Shown piece after piece: positions 1 to 9,608 of a DNA stretch of 64,000 nucleotides; within the stretch, counting starts at the first letter, position 1; each line of letters opens with the position of its first letter. Source of the stretch: Acinetobacter sp. YWS30-1 (GTDB taxonomy: Bacteria; Pseudomonadota; Gammaproteobacteria; Pseudomonadales; Moraxellaceae); assembly GCF_033558715.1 (NCBI RefSeq), contig NZ_CP114606.1, positions 3,012,089 to 3,076,088 on the forward strand. Reading direction: 5' to 3'. The notes beneath the pieces were generated by a model. The model was not told where the DNA came from and made no database searches. It saw only the letters and a program-made list of their open reading frames with translations. Both the position numbers and the translations under genes were made by a program.

Positions 1-848
1 ACTTCTTTACCCAAAGCTGCATCCGCAATTGAAATTGGCACATCCATATACAGATCTGCACCGTCACGCTGGAAGATTTCGTGTTCACGTACCACGACTT
101 CAACGTATAGATCACCTGATTGGCCATCACGAATCGCTTCACCTTTACCAGTCAAACGTACGCGGTCGCCATTGTCCACACCGGCTGGAATAGTAACTTC
201 CAAAGTTTGCTGACGGTCAGATACACCTGAACCATGACATTTATTACATGGATTCTTGATAATCTTGCCCTGGCCACGACAGGTACTACAGGTTTGCTGT
301 ACCGAGAAGAAACCTTGCTGCATACGTACCTGGCCGGCACCATGACAGGTTGGACAGGTTTCAACATCGTTCGGATTTTTAGAACCTTTACCATCACAGG
401 CGTCACATGGCGCAGGTGCAGTAAAAGTAATGGTTTTCTTAACACCTTTGACTGCTTCTTCAAGCGTCAATTCCATCACATAGCGTAAGTCTGAACCACG
501 GCGTTGACGTTGCTGGCCACGGCCACCCCCACCAAAGGCTCCACCGAAAATATCCCCAAATTGGCTGAAAATATCTTCCGCACTGAAACCACCGAAGCCG
601 CCAGCACCACCGCCCATACCACCTTCAAAGGCTTGATGGCCCATACGGTCGTACATGCTACGTTTCTCGCTGTCTGACAGAACTTCATACGCTTCTGAAG
701 CTTCTTTAAACTTCTCTTCAGCTTCAGGATTGTCCGGGTTACGGTCTGGATGATATTTCATCGCCAACTTACGGTAGGCTTTTTTAATTTCATCATCACT
801 AGCGGTTTTAGAGACACCCAAAACCTCATAATAATCACGTTTAGCCAT
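1..848 (-). CDS. dnaJ: Chaperone protein DnaJ (5' part; C-terminus runs off the window)
   Basis: DnaJ is the Hsp40 co-chaperone that stimulates DnaK ATPase and delivers unfolded clients in the cytoplasm. The visible 282 residues start [14 protein letters not shown] and contain the J-domain with the HPD triad (YHPDRN), a Gly/Phe-rich linker, and four CxxCxGxG zinc motifs ([32 protein letters not shown]), then the beginning of the client-binding domain. The start is ATG at 848, with GGAG about 12 nt upstream. The stop lies left of base 1, where the rest of the C-terminal domain must be. dnaK would be expected on the right in many genomes but is not here. Identity is certain; only the end is missing. 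Confidence 0.98.
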   Translation of the reverse strand, partial: MAKRDYYEVLGVSKTASDDEIKKAYRKLAMKYHPDRNPDNPEAEEKFKEASEAYEVLSDSEKRSMYDRMGHQAFEGGMGGGAGGFGGFSAEDIFSQFGDIFGGAFGGGGRGQQRQRRGSDLRYVMELTLEEAVKGVKKTITFTAPAPCDACDGKGSKNPNDVETCPTCHGAGQVRMQQGFFSVQQTCSTCRGQGKIIKNPCNKCHGSGVSDRQQTLEVTIPAGVDNGDRVRLTGKGEAIRDGQSGDLYVEVVVREHEIFQRDGADLYMDVPISIADAALGKE

Positions 849-951
849 GTCTGGCGATGCTCCTCACGGAATTCTATTTAATATTGACTGTGGTCTAAAA
901 TTGGGGTTAAACCCAGCTTTACAAGGGGAATTCTGAAAAAAAATTGAAAGC

Positions 952-1329
952 TTAGAATACGGCTTTGTTTTGAGAAAATTTGAAGATGCCTTTGAACCAG
1001 GCATTAATGAGGAAAATAATGGCAATAAAGCTGAATATCACACCTGCGACTGTGCAGGCTTTCACCCAAAGCTGGCTATCCCAGGCGAAGAAAAATAATG
1101 GAATAAACCAGAGCGCAGCAAAAATCGCGAGTACTGAATAAATCACAATATTGCGCATAATCCAGAGTGCCTGCGCCTGCAGCCATACTTCAGCATAATC
1201 AATCTGGGTAATTTTACGTGCATACCAGTAGGCGAATATGCCGCTCACCACTGTAAATAAGGCAAAAAACATGAAGACATAAGCCATCGCCACGGAACGT
1301 CGCATCTTGGTGAGTGTGTCTTGAGTCAT
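952..1329 (-). CDS. Small integral membrane protein, function unknown
   Basis: A 125-residue protein with three to four predicted membrane segments: one at about residues 14-35 (MAYVFMFFALFTVVSGIFAY), one at about 57-80, and one or two at about 88-112. Short charged ends (MTQDTLTKMRR at the N-terminus) suggest a cytoplasmic N-terminus. It lies 103 nt upstream of dnaJ on the same strand and may be transcribed towards it. I do not recognise a named family and see no catalytic motif. The reading frame and hydrophobic pattern are convincing for a real gene, but the function is open. Confidence 0.75.
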   Translation of the reverse strand: MTQDTLTKMRRSVAMAYVFMFFALFTVVSGIFAYWYARKITQIDYAEVWLQAQALWIMRNIVIYSVLAIFAALWFIPLFFFAWDSQLWVKACTVAGVIFSFIAIIFLINAWFKGIFKFSQNKAVF

Positions 1330-1459
1330 GTTTAATCAACCTTAGTGTGCGGCCCAGCACAAGCGAGTTCCGCAGCAGTATGTCTTTTTTGAATTATTAA
1401 AAAATCAGGTAGTACTATATTGAAATTTTCAATATTTCGCACCTGAAATTATGACAAAT

Positions 1460-4400
1460 TTAAACAGAATTTAAACTTTTTTTCACTTTAAACCATTGTG
1501 CATATAAGGCTGGCAGGAAAAACAGTGTTAATAGCGTTGCAACAATCAATCCTCCCATAATCGCGACCGCCATTGGCCCGAAGAAAATGCTTCTGGATAA
1601 AGGAATCATGGCCAGAACCGCAGCCAGTGCAGTCAGGACAATCGGACGGCAACGGCGCACTGTGGCATTGATAATGGCATTCCATTGCGATTCACCTGCC
1701 TGAATATCCTGTTCAATCTGGTCAATGAGAATCAACGAGTTACGCATGATCATGCCTGACAAAGCAATTGTGCCCAGCATGGCCACAAAACCAAAAGGTT
1801 TATTGAAAATTAACAGGAATAAGACCACGCCAATAATGCCCAATGGCGCCGTCAGGAAGACAATAAAGGCACGTGAAATACTTCTAAGCTGGATCATCAA
1901 TAAAGTCATCACCACTGCCAGGAACAATGGCATACCCGCATTCACTGAATTCTGACCTCGCGCTGATTCTTCGACTGTCCCGCCTACCTCTATTAAATAG
2001 CCACTTGGCATTTCTGATCTAAGCTGCGCCAACTGATCTTTCAGCTCGTTGACCACAGTTGCCGGTTGCAGTTGCGTCCGGATATCAGCCCGTACCGTAA
2101 TGGTCGGCAAGCGGTTTCGATGCCAGATCAGGCCTTCTTCAAAGCTGTATTCGATCTTGGCAATCTGAGCCAGAGGAACTGAACTCCCATTCGTGGTTGG
2201 TACAGCCAGACTACTCAGTGAACCGACATCGACACGTTCAGCCTGATCACCCCGTAAACGGATTTCAATCAGTTCACGTTTTTCACGGTATTGATCAATC
2301 GCAGTTCCAGAAATTGAACTATTCAGGAAATTGGCCAAATCGCGACTACTCACGCCAAGCTGACGGGCGCGGTCCTGATCGATATCCAGTTTAATCACTT
2401 TACTTGGCTCGCCCCAGTCCAGATGCACATTAGTAGTATTCGGATTATCTCCGACCGTTGCTGCAACTTTCTGTGCCCATTGACGGACTAATCCCAGGTC
2501 TTCACCCGATACTCGGAACTGTAATGGATAGCCGACGGGTGGGCCATTTTCCAATAGAGATACCCGGGTACGGGCTTCTGGTAACAGCACCCGAATCTGG
2601 TCGCTTAAGGATTTACGGATTTCATTGCGGTCTTCAAGTGATGAAGCCAAGACCACAAACTGGGCAAAGCTGGCTTGCGGCAATTGCTGATCTAGAGGTA
2701 AATAAAAACGCGGTGAACCGGTACCGACATAGACCACATAATTATCAATCCCCTCTTGTTTGGACAGGAAGTTTTCAACTTTTTTCACTGCCGCTTCAGT
2801 CGCTTTTAATGAAGCGCCCTCTTCCAGTTTCAGATCCACCAGAATTTCGGCACGGTTCGATGGCGGGAAGAATTGTTTAGGCACCAGATTAAACATCAAA
2901 ATGGATAGCACAAAAATCCCGACAGTCGCCGCAATGACCGTTTTACGATAGGTGACACAGATATTTACCCAGCGACGAAAGCCCTGATAAAACTTAGTCT
3001 GATAAGGATCATGATGTTCACCGGCATGATGCACCAGCGGCTCCGGTTCAGGGCGTTTGCGTAAACGCGCCCAGAGACGCTGATACCATGGCGCTCTCTG
3101 TACCAGATCCTTATTGAAATCTGGCAGGAGTTTGTCACCCAGATAAGGCACAAACAGCACTGCGGCAATCCAAGATACTAATAGCGCCAGCGTCACCACC
3201 TGGAAAATCGAGCGGGTATATTCCCCGGTACTCGACGCTGCTGTCGCAATCGGCAGGAAACCGGCAGCAGTAATCAGGGTTCCAGTCAGCATTGGAAAAG
3301 CAGTCGTCCGCCAGGCATGACCGGCCGCCTGTAAGCGGCTAAAGCCTTGCTCCATTTTGATTGCCATCATTTCAATGGCAATGATCGCGTCATCTACCAA
3401 CAGGCCAAGTGCCAGAATCAGGGCACCCAGAGAAATTTTATGCAGGCCAACATCAAATAATTGCATCCCGGCAAAAGTCATCGCCAGTACCAGCGGAATC
3501 GAGAAGGCCACCACCAGACCGGTACGAAAACCGAGTGAGAAAAAACTCACCAAGAGAACAATAATCACGGCCTCGGCCAGAACTTTCATAAATTCATTAA
3601 TACTGCGTTTCACCGCTACCGGCTGATCGGAAACTTTTTGCAGATCCATTCCTAAAGGCAAAGTTTTCTGCAATCGGGCAAATTCCCGTTCCAGATTTTT
3701 ACCCAAGGCAATGATGTCACCGCCTTTACGCATCGATACAGCAATGCCGATGCCATTTTCGCCCATAAAGCGCATACGCGGTTGTGCCGGATCAGTAAAG
3801 CCACGATAAACCTCCGCCACATCGCCAAGCTGGATGGTCTTGCCATTCACCAGTAAAGGTAGCTGCTGCAGTTCTTCGACATTATTCAGCGCACCACTGA
3901 CCCGCACCTGAATCCGGTCAGAACCGGTTTCAAAAAAGCCCGCCTGAGTCATGGCATTTTGCTGCTGCAGTGCCTGCTGAATGGCAGTGACCGGAATACC
4001 GAGCTGGGTAGCTTTGGTGTTGGAGATTTCGATCCAGATTTTCTGGTCCTGCAGACCGATCAGTTCAACTTTGGCGACATCCTTGACCCGTTGCAGCTGT
4101 AACTGTAAACGGTCGGCATATTCTTTAAGCGTCGCATAATCGAAGTCATCGCCTTTAATGACATAGATGTTACCGAAGGTATCACCAAACTCATCATTGA
4201 AGAATGGACCTTGTACGCCTTGCGGCAATTCATGGCGAATATCATTGATTTTCTTACGGACGTTATACCAGACATCTGAGACATCCTTGGAAGCCAAGGA
4301 ATCCTTGGCAATAAAAGTCACCATGGATTCCCCCGGACGGGAATAGGCCATGATCCGGTCATACTGTCCGGTAGTCATCAACTCTTTTTCAATCCGGTCG

Positions 4401-4597
4401 GTGACCTGTAAGGACATTTCTTTAGCACTGGCACCCGGCCAGTAGGTCTGGATTACCATCACCTTAAAGGTAAACGGCGGATCTTCACTTTGTGACAGTT
4501 TGGAATAGGACACGATACCTACCAAACCGAGCAGGATCATGAAATACAGTACCAGACCTTTATTCTTTAAGGCCCATTCAGACAGGTTAAAGTTCAT
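1460..4597 (-). CDS. RND-family efflux pump permease
   Basis: A 1045-residue inner-membrane proton-driven efflux pump of the AcrB/HAE1 size class. It has one N-terminal membrane helix, a large periplasmic loop, a block of helices carrying the RND signature GLLVDDAIIAIE near residue 403 with the paired Asp residues of the proton relay, then a second periplasmic loop and helices ending VKKSLNSV. The N-terminus (MNFNLSEWALKNKGLVLYF) is of the type seen in AcrB-like pumps outside the classical AdeB group. The start is only 2 nt after the stop of the adaptor gene, so the two are co-transcribed and probably translationally coupled. No outer-membrane factor gene follows, so a shared TolC-like channel is implied. 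Substrates cannot be read from sequence; the A. baumannii ArpAB pump is a possible relative that I cannot confirm. Confidence 0.93.
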   Translation of the reverse strand: MNFNLSEWALKNKGLVLYFMILLGLVGIVSYSKLSQSEDPPFTFKVMVIQTYWPGASAKEMSLQVTDRIEKELMTTGQYDRIMAYSRPGESMVTFIAKDSLASKDVSDVWYNVRKKINDIRHELPQGVQGPFFNDEFGDTFGNIYVIKGDDFDYATLKEYADRLQLQLQRVKDVAKVELIGLQDQKIWIEISNTKATQLGIPVTAIQQALQQQNAMTQAGFFETGSDRIQVRVSGALNNVEELQQLPLLVNGKTIQLGDVAEVYRGFTDPAQPRMRFMGENGIGIAVSMRKGGDIIALGKNLEREFARLQKTLPLGMDLQKVSDQPVAVKRSINEFMKVLAEAVIIVLLVSFFSLGFRTGLVVAFSIPLVLAMTFAGMQLFDVGLHKISLGALILALGLLVDDAIIAIEMMAIKMEQGFSRLQAAGHAWRTTAFPMLTGTLITAAGFLPIATAASSTGEYTRSIFQVVTLALLVSWIAAVLFVPYLGDKLLPDFNKDLVQRAPWYQRLWARLRKRPEPEPLVHHAGEHHDPYQTKFYQGFRRWVNICVTYRKTVIAATVGIFVLSILMFNLVPKQFFPPSNRAEILVDLKLEEGASLKATEAAVKKVENFLSKQEGIDNYVVYVGTGSPRFYLPLDQQLPQASFAQFVVLASSLEDRNEIRKSLSDQIRVLLPEARTRVSLLENGPPVGYPLQFRVSGEDLGLVRQWAQKVAATVGDNPNTTNVHLDWGEPSKVIKLDIDQDRARQLGVSSRDLANFLNSSISGTAIDQYREKRELIEIRLRGDQAERVDVGSLSSLAVPTTNGSSVPLAQIAKIEYSFEEGLIWHRNRLPTITVRADIRTQLQPATVVNELKDQLAQLRSEMPSGYLIEVGGTVEESARGQNSVNAGMPLFLAVVMTLLMIQLRSISRAFIVFLTAPLGIIGVVLFLLIFNKPFGFVAMLGTIALSGMIMRNSLILIDQIEQDIQAGESQWNAIINATVRRCRPIVLTALAAVLAMIPLSRSIFFGPMAVAIMGGLIVATLLTLFFLPALYAQWFKVKKSLNSV

Positions 4598-4599
4598 GT

Positions 4600-5703
4600 T
4601 TAACTCCCTGCCTGAATTTTCACACTACGGTTTTCACGGTCAATCGGATTGATTTTTTGCTGATCACGCAGAAGATGCACCCCACCAATCACCACATAGT
4701 CATTAGCCTTTAAACCACTGAGGACTGGCACAGAATCACGGCCATAAGCGCCGAGCTGAACCGGCACTTTACGAATGGTATGATCCGGCTTGACTATCAT
4801 CACATAAGCCTGCTGATCGGTCGCTGAAACGCTGGATAAAGGAACGCTAAGGATATTGTCCTGACTGTTCTGAAAGAACACCCGGGCACTCTGGCCGAGC
4901 TGAATCTGGCTATTACCCTCGCGTAAAGCCACTTTCACCCGGAAGGTACGCGATTGATCTGCTGCAGGTGAAATCTCACGAACAAAGGCGGCGAATTTTT
5001 CATTCGGTTTGGACCATAAAGTGACCCAGGCCGGCTGACCGGTTTTAATTTCGGAAATCGCCTGTTCAGGAACCCCAATCACGACTTCACGCTCACCAGC
5101 TATCGCCAGTTCAAAGGCAGCCTGCCCTGCTGCAACGACCTGACCAATTTCGATATTACGTGCAGTAATTACCCCACTTTTATTAGCAATGAGCTGGTTA
5201 TAAGCGGTCTGGTTTTTAGCCGTATCATAATTAGACTGGGCCTGTTTCAGATTTGACGCGGCTGCCTTATATTGGTTTTCAATCGCATCATATTGCGAAC
5301 GGCTCACGGCATTGGTGGGTAACAGCTGCTTGAAACGCTGTAATTCATCCTGAGCAATTTTACTGGCCGATTCAGCACTTTCCAGCTGGGCACGTGCTGC
5401 ATTTAATTGAAGTTGAGCATCTTTCACATCTAGGGTCGCCAAGACCTGCCCCACTTTTACCTGATCGCCCACATCGACAAAGCGCTGGGTGACCTGCCCG
5501 CCTACCCGGAATGCCAGTGCTGTTTGCTGACGTGCCTGGACATCACCGGCATAGCTTTTCAATTCCTGATGTGAAGTTTTCGGTGTGGTCACCATGACAA
5601 ATGGAACTTCCTGTTCTGCTGCAGCGCTGTCCTTGCTACATCCTGAGAAAGCCATACTGCATAGGACGATCATGCCAGCCAGTGCGCTCTGTATCGTGCT
5701 CAT
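4600..5703 (-). CDS. RND efflux periplasmic adaptor (membrane fusion protein)
   Basis: A 367-residue adaptor that links an RND permease to an outer-membrane channel. Residues 1-21 form a signal peptide ending AFSGC, giving a lipobox with Cys22, so it is probably a lipoprotein (Phe at -3 is slightly unusual). Next come a barrel-sandwich region (ALAFRVGGQV), an alpha-helical hairpin rich in Ala/Gln/Leu (about residues 95-165), a second half-lipoyl strand (NKSGVITARNIEIGQVV), and a beta-barrel/MP domain ending near AYGRDSVPVLSGLK. It is the first gene of a two-gene operon with the permease. Its promoter faces the TetR-type gene across a 26-bp palindrome, so local repression is likely. Confidence 0.93.
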   Translation of the reverse strand: MSTIQSALAGMIVLCSMAFSGCSKDSAAAEQEVPFVMVTTPKTSHQELKSYAGDVQARQQTALAFRVGGQVTQRFVDVGDQVKVGQVLATLDVKDAQLQLNAARAQLESAESASKIAQDELQRFKQLLPTNAVSRSQYDAIENQYKAAASNLKQAQSNYDTAKNQTAYNQLIANKSGVITARNIEIGQVVAAGQAAFELAIAGEREVVIGVPEQAISEIKTGQPAWVTLWSKPNEKFAAFVREISPAADQSRTFRVKVALREGNSQIQLGQSARVFFQNSQDNILSVPLSSVSATDQQAYVMIVKPDHTIRKVPVQLGAYGRDSVPVLSGLKANDYVVIGGVHLLRDQQKINPIDRENRSVKIQAGS

Positions 5704-5773
5704 TATTGTTCGCTCTTATCTAATCATCATTTTTAGGGCAAAATAGGTAGATATATAAATTGCTTATTTTTTA

Positions 5774-5799
5774 ATTAATATACCATTCGGTACACTAAT
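5774..5799. promoter_or_regulatory. Probable TetR-type operator between the RND operon and its regulator
   Basis: A 26-bp imperfect palindrome: ATTAATATACC, 4-nt spacer ATTC, GGTACACTAAT. The arms match at 9 of 11 positions. It sits in the 136-147 nt gap between the divergent adaptor and tetR-like genes, where an operator controlling both would be expected. The binding protein is inferred to be the adjacent TetR-family product. Confidence 0.65.
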
Positions 5800-5851
5800 T
5801 AGGATTCTGCAGTTAAAACAATGACCATATTGATTTGTTTTGGATGAAATT

Positions 5852-6475
5852 GTGCAAATACCGGTTGGACGGCCCAAGGATCTGGAAAAACGCCAGCGTA
5901 TTCTGAACGCAGCGAAACAGCTGTTTTTACAGCATGGTTATCATGGTTCCAGCATGAACCAGATTGCGCTGGAAGCCGGGGTGACCAAACTCACTGTCTA
6001 TAATCATTTTCAGGATAAGGCCACGCTGTTTAGCTGTGCGGTTGAAGAAACCTGTGAGGCAATTCTGCAAGAATCTCCTAAAGTTCTGCAGCCTGATAGT
6101 GATTTTCAGCAGGAGCTGTATCAGATCTGTCTGCGCTCATTCAATATTGCCAATCTGCCGGAAGCTCTCAAACTGGACCTGCTCATCATGCAACTGGCCT
6201 ATGAAAAAAATCCGTTGGCGGAACGTTTTTATACAGCCTCACATATCAAGCTGAATCAGGCCTGGCATGATTTCTTTGAGCAGGCGCAGCAACATCAATT
6301 TATCCAGACTGATGATCCGCAGCATCAGACCGAACTGATGGTGTCCTTACTGTTAGGTATGCGACATCACAAAGTCTTACTGGATTTAAGCCCGTTACCT
6401 GACATGCAGCAACGCCATCAGATCATTCAGCAGGCCATCGAGATCTTTATGCTGAAATATGCAATTTCCCGTTAA
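5852..6475 (+). CDS. TetR/AcrR-family transcriptional repressor
   Basis: A protein of about 207 residues with the N-terminal TetR helix-turn-helix (IALEAGVTKLTVYNHFQDK, about residues 38-56) and a helical ligand-binding C-terminal domain. I chose GTG at 5852 because GGATG lies about 7 nt upstream; TTG at 5840 (four residues longer) is possible. It is divergent from the RND adaptor/permease operon, with a palindromic operator in between, so it most likely represses that pump and itself. The C-terminal region (TELMVSLLLGMRHHKVLL) is like AcrR-type repressors of the TetR_C_7/AefR class. The inducer is unknown. Confidence 0.9.
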   Translation: MQIPVGRPKDLEKRQRILNAAKQLFLQHGYHGSSMNQIALEAGVTKLTVYNHFQDKATLFSCAVEETCEAILQESPKVLQPDSDFQQELYQICLRSFNIANLPEALKLDLLIMQLAYEKNPLAERFYTASHIKLNQAWHDFFEQAQQHQFIQTDDPQHQTELMVSLLLGMRHHKVLLDLSPLPDMQQRHQIIQQAIEIFMLKYAISR

Positions 6476-6625
6476 ATTTCTTCTATCTGGCCTGATCCTT
6501 GCAACAGCGTAAGGACTAAAATTCATCCAATTATCAACAAATGATATTCAACTTTTGTCTGCAAAAGACTTGGATTGTCATGCAGTCGGGGTATAGTCAA
6601 AGGAAGAATCGGAGGGATATAAAAA

Positions 6626-9310
6626 ATGGTTCAACAGATTGATGCACCTCTACGCGAAGACGTACGTTTACTGGGTAATTTGCTGGGAGAAACCCTGAAG
6701 TTACATGCGGGTCAAGATTTGTTTAATCAGGTCGAGCAAATTCGGGCCTTATCGAAAGGTGCTCGCGATGGACAGGTTGAAGCAGAAAAACAGCTGGAAC
6801 AATTATTCCTGACTTTAGAAGATCATGAAATCCTGCCATTAACCCGTGCCTTCACCCATTTCTTAAACTTTGCCAATATTGCCGAACAGTACCATGTGGT
6901 ACGTCGTCGCCGTCAAAGCGAATTTGAGGAAAGCACAGAATCTCCAAATCCTCTGGTTCCTTTATTTGAAAAATTCAAACAGCAAGAAATTTCTGCAGAA
7001 ACCTTATATCAGCAAATCTGTGAATTAAAGATTGAACTGGTGCTGACCGCACATCCAACAGAAGTCAGCCGACGCACCCTGATCCAAAAATATGATGGCA
7101 TCAATAATGCCCTGTCCAAATTTGACCAGCAGAAACTGACCCCGCGTGAACGTCAGGCAGTTTTGGCTGACTTAAAACAGCTCATCAGTTCTGCCTGGCA
7201 AACTGATGAAATCCGTCAACATCGCCCAACCCCGGTGGATGAAGCCAAATGGGGCTTTACGACAATCGAACAGACCCTCTGGAATGCGGTTCCTAAATTC
7301 ATCCGTGAGCTGAACGGCATGGTTGAGGAACAATGTGGCCAGACTTTGCCGCTAGATGTTGCTCCGGTACGTTTCGCTTCCTGGATGGGTGGCGACCGGG
7401 ATGGCAACCCGAATGTGACGCATAATGTGACTCAGGAAGTATTGTGGTTGTCACGCTGGAAAGCAGCTGATCTGTATCTGCGTGATATTGAAAACCTGCG
7501 CTGGGAACTTTCTATTCAGCAATGCAGTGATGAAATTACACAGGCGTTAGGCCATCAACATCCTGAACCGTACCGTGAATATTTACGCGATATCCGTGAA
7601 CGTCTAAAAATTACCCGGGCTTGGCTGGCCGAAAAACTACATGGCAAAGATGCGGATAATAGCCGGGTGATTAAAAGTAAATATGAGTTATTAAAACCTT
7701 TACTGACCTGCTATCGCTCATTGATGGCGTGCAATCTGGCAGAACTTGCCAATAGCAGTCTGCTGGACCTGATTTACCGGGTCAACTGTTTCGGAATTGA
7801 ACTCCTCAAACTGGATATTCGCCAGGAATCTGGTCGTCATCGTCAGGCCATTTCAGCCATTACTGAATATCTGGGTCTGGGTAATTTCGAAACCTGGACT
7901 GAACAGGCCCGTCAAAACTTCCTGTTGCAGGAACTGCAAAGTAAACGGCCTCTACTACCTAAACACCTGAATGAACCAGCGGGTAGCCTGATTGAACATC
8001 CGGATGTACGGGAAGTGTTTACCACCATGCGCACATTGGCCGAACAGCCAAGTGAGTCTCTGGGCGCCTATATTATTTCCATGGCCGAATATCCAAGTGA
8101 TGTGTTGGCTGTCTTGCTGCTGCAAAAAGAAGCCGGGATTAAAAAGCCTTTACGGGTAGTACCTTTATTTGAAACCTTAAAAGATCTCGACGGCGCTGCT
8201 GACACCATGTCGACACTCTTTAATATGCATTGGTACAAGCAGCATATTCAGGGTAAGCATGAGGTCATGATTGGTTATTCGGATTCAGCCAAAGATGCCG
8301 GCTTTATGTCAGCCAACTGGGCACAGTACCGTGCGCAGGAAGAATTGACCGCAGTTGCTAAACAGCATGGTATACAGCTGACCCTGTTCCATGGTCGTGG
8401 CGGCTCGATCAGCCGCGGCGGTGCACCCACCCAACAAGCCTTGTTCTCGCAACCGCCGGGTTCGATTTCAGGGGCCATTCGGGTGACTGAACAAGGTGAG
8501 ATGATTCGCTTTAAATTTGGTCTGGAAGAAATCGCGCTACAAAATCTGGAAATTTATACTGCAGCGACTCTGGAAGCGACTTTATTACCGCCACCCGAAC
8601 CGAAATCTGAATGGCGTGATCTGATGCATAAGATGACCGATCTATCGGTACAGGTCTATCGTCAGACAGTACGTGAAAATCCGCATTTCGTGAAATACCT
8701 GCGTACCGTGACCCCAGAACTGGAATTACAAATGTTGCCGCTTGGTTCACGTCCGGCCAAACGTAAGGTCAGCGGCGGGATTGAATCCTTGCGTGCCATT
8801 CCCTGGGTTTTTGCCTGGACTCAAATTCGTTTGATGTTACCAGCCTGGCTGGGTACCGGTGCCGCATTAAATGAGGTACTGGATCAAGGGCAACGTACAA
8901 TTCTGGATGAGATGCTAACCGAATGGCCTTATTTCCAGACCCTGATTGATATGCTGGAAATGGTACTCTCCAAAGCAGATAGTAATGTTGCGCTCTATTA
9001 CGAATCACATCTGACTCAGGATGAAGACCTGAAAGAGCTCGGCACGGAACTGCGTCAACGCTTGCAGGATGCCATCCAGACCCTACTCACTTTAAAAGGT
9101 GAATCAAAACTGCTGAGCAGTAATGGCGTCTTGGACCAGTCCATGACCGTGCGTAAACCTTATCTGTTGCCGCTCCATTTACTGCAAGCCGAATTGATGA
9201 AACGTCGTCGGTTATATCTGGAACAGCAGCAGGCTGAACACACTCCGGTCGATCATGCCTTGATGGTCAGTATTGCCGGCATTGCCGCCGGTTTACGAAA
9301 TACCGGTTGA
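6626..9310 (+). CDS. ppc: Phosphoenolpyruvate carboxylase
   Basis: Carboxylates phosphoenolpyruvate with bicarbonate to oxaloacetate, refilling the TCA cycle. The 894 residues are close to the usual bacterial length of about 880-900. Hallmarks are VLTAHPTEVSRRTL near residue 140 (catalytic His), GGDRDGNPN near residue 254, the glycine-rich FHGRGGSISRGGAP near residue 590, and the conserved C-terminal end AAGLRNTG. Start ATG 6626 follows a GGAGGG-type ribosome site. It is a single-gene unit: 150 nt of non-coding sequence upstream and a strong terminator just downstream. Confidence 0.98.
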   Translation: MVQQIDAPLREDVRLLGNLLGETLKLHAGQDLFNQVEQIRALSKGARDGQVEAEKQLEQLFLTLEDHEILPLTRAFTHFLNFANIAEQYHVVRRRRQSEFEESTESPNPLVPLFEKFKQQEISAETLYQQICELKIELVLTAHPTEVSRRTLIQKYDGINNALSKFDQQKLTPRERQAVLADLKQLISSAWQTDEIRQHRPTPVDEAKWGFTTIEQTLWNAVPKFIRELNGMVEEQCGQTLPLDVAPVRFASWMGGDRDGNPNVTHNVTQEVLWLSRWKAADLYLRDIENLRWELSIQQCSDEITQALGHQHPEPYREYLRDIRERLKITRAWLAEKLHGKDADNSRVIKSKYELLKPLLTCYRSLMACNLAELANSSLLDLIYRVNCFGIELLKLDIRQESGRHRQAISAITEYLGLGNFETWTEQARQNFLLQELQSKRPLLPKHLNEPAGSLIEHPDVREVFTTMRTLAEQPSESLGAYIISMAEYPSDVLAVLLLQKEAGIKKPLRVVPLFETLKDLDGAADTMSTLFNMHWYKQHIQGKHEVMIGYSDSAKDAGFMSANWAQYRAQEELTAVAKQHGIQLTLFHGRGGSISRGGAPTQQALFSQPPGSISGAIRVTEQGEMIRFKFGLEEIALQNLEIYTAATLEATLLPPPEPKSEWRDLMHKMTDLSVQVYRQTVRENPHFVKYLRTVTPELELQMLPLGSRPAKRKVSGGIESLRAIPWVFAWTQIRLMLPAWLGTGAALNEVLDQGQRTILDEMLTEWPYFQTLIDMLEMVLSKADSNVALYYESHLTQDEDLKELGTELRQRLQDAIQTLLTLKGESKLLSSNGVLDQSMTVRKPYLLPLHLLQAELMKRRRLYLEQQQAEHTPVDHALMVSIAGIAAGLRNTG

Positions 9311-9328
9311 TTTTTTTCTCTTCCATTT

Positions 9329-9356
9329 AAAGCACATCTACACGATGTGCTTTTTT
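9329..9356 (+). terminator. Rho-independent terminator of ppc
   Basis: AGCACATC, 5-nt loop, GATGTGCT followed by six T, about 20 nt after the ppc stop. Confidence 0.85.
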
Positions 9357-9480
9357 ATTGATCAGTCAATAGCCAAAAAAAGCTTTATTTATATATCAAA
9401 TTAAAATTACTTATAGATGTTGAATATGAATTGTCCGGGAATTAATCCACTGATTTAACTTTAGTTTTGATTTAAAAAAC

Positions 9481-9498
9481 TTTTACCGCACGGTAAAA
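9481..9498. promoter_or_regulatory. 18-bp near-palindrome upstream of the pyrimidine permease
   Basis: TTTTACCG-CA-CGGTAAAA: perfect 8-bp arms around a 2-nt centre, about 110 nt before the permease start. The layout (two arms, 2-nt centre) is that of a dimeric repressor site. The protein that binds is unknown; the LysR gene downstream is one candidate, although LysR sites normally look different. Confidence 0.45.
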
Positions 9499-9608
9499 TC
9501 TCAAATAAAGTCATAGAATTAATTTGAACAAAAATTTTGTTTCAGTGATTAAATCTTCTAAAAAACAAGAGTATGATGTGCACAATTTATCTTTTGAGTG
9601 CTCATTTT

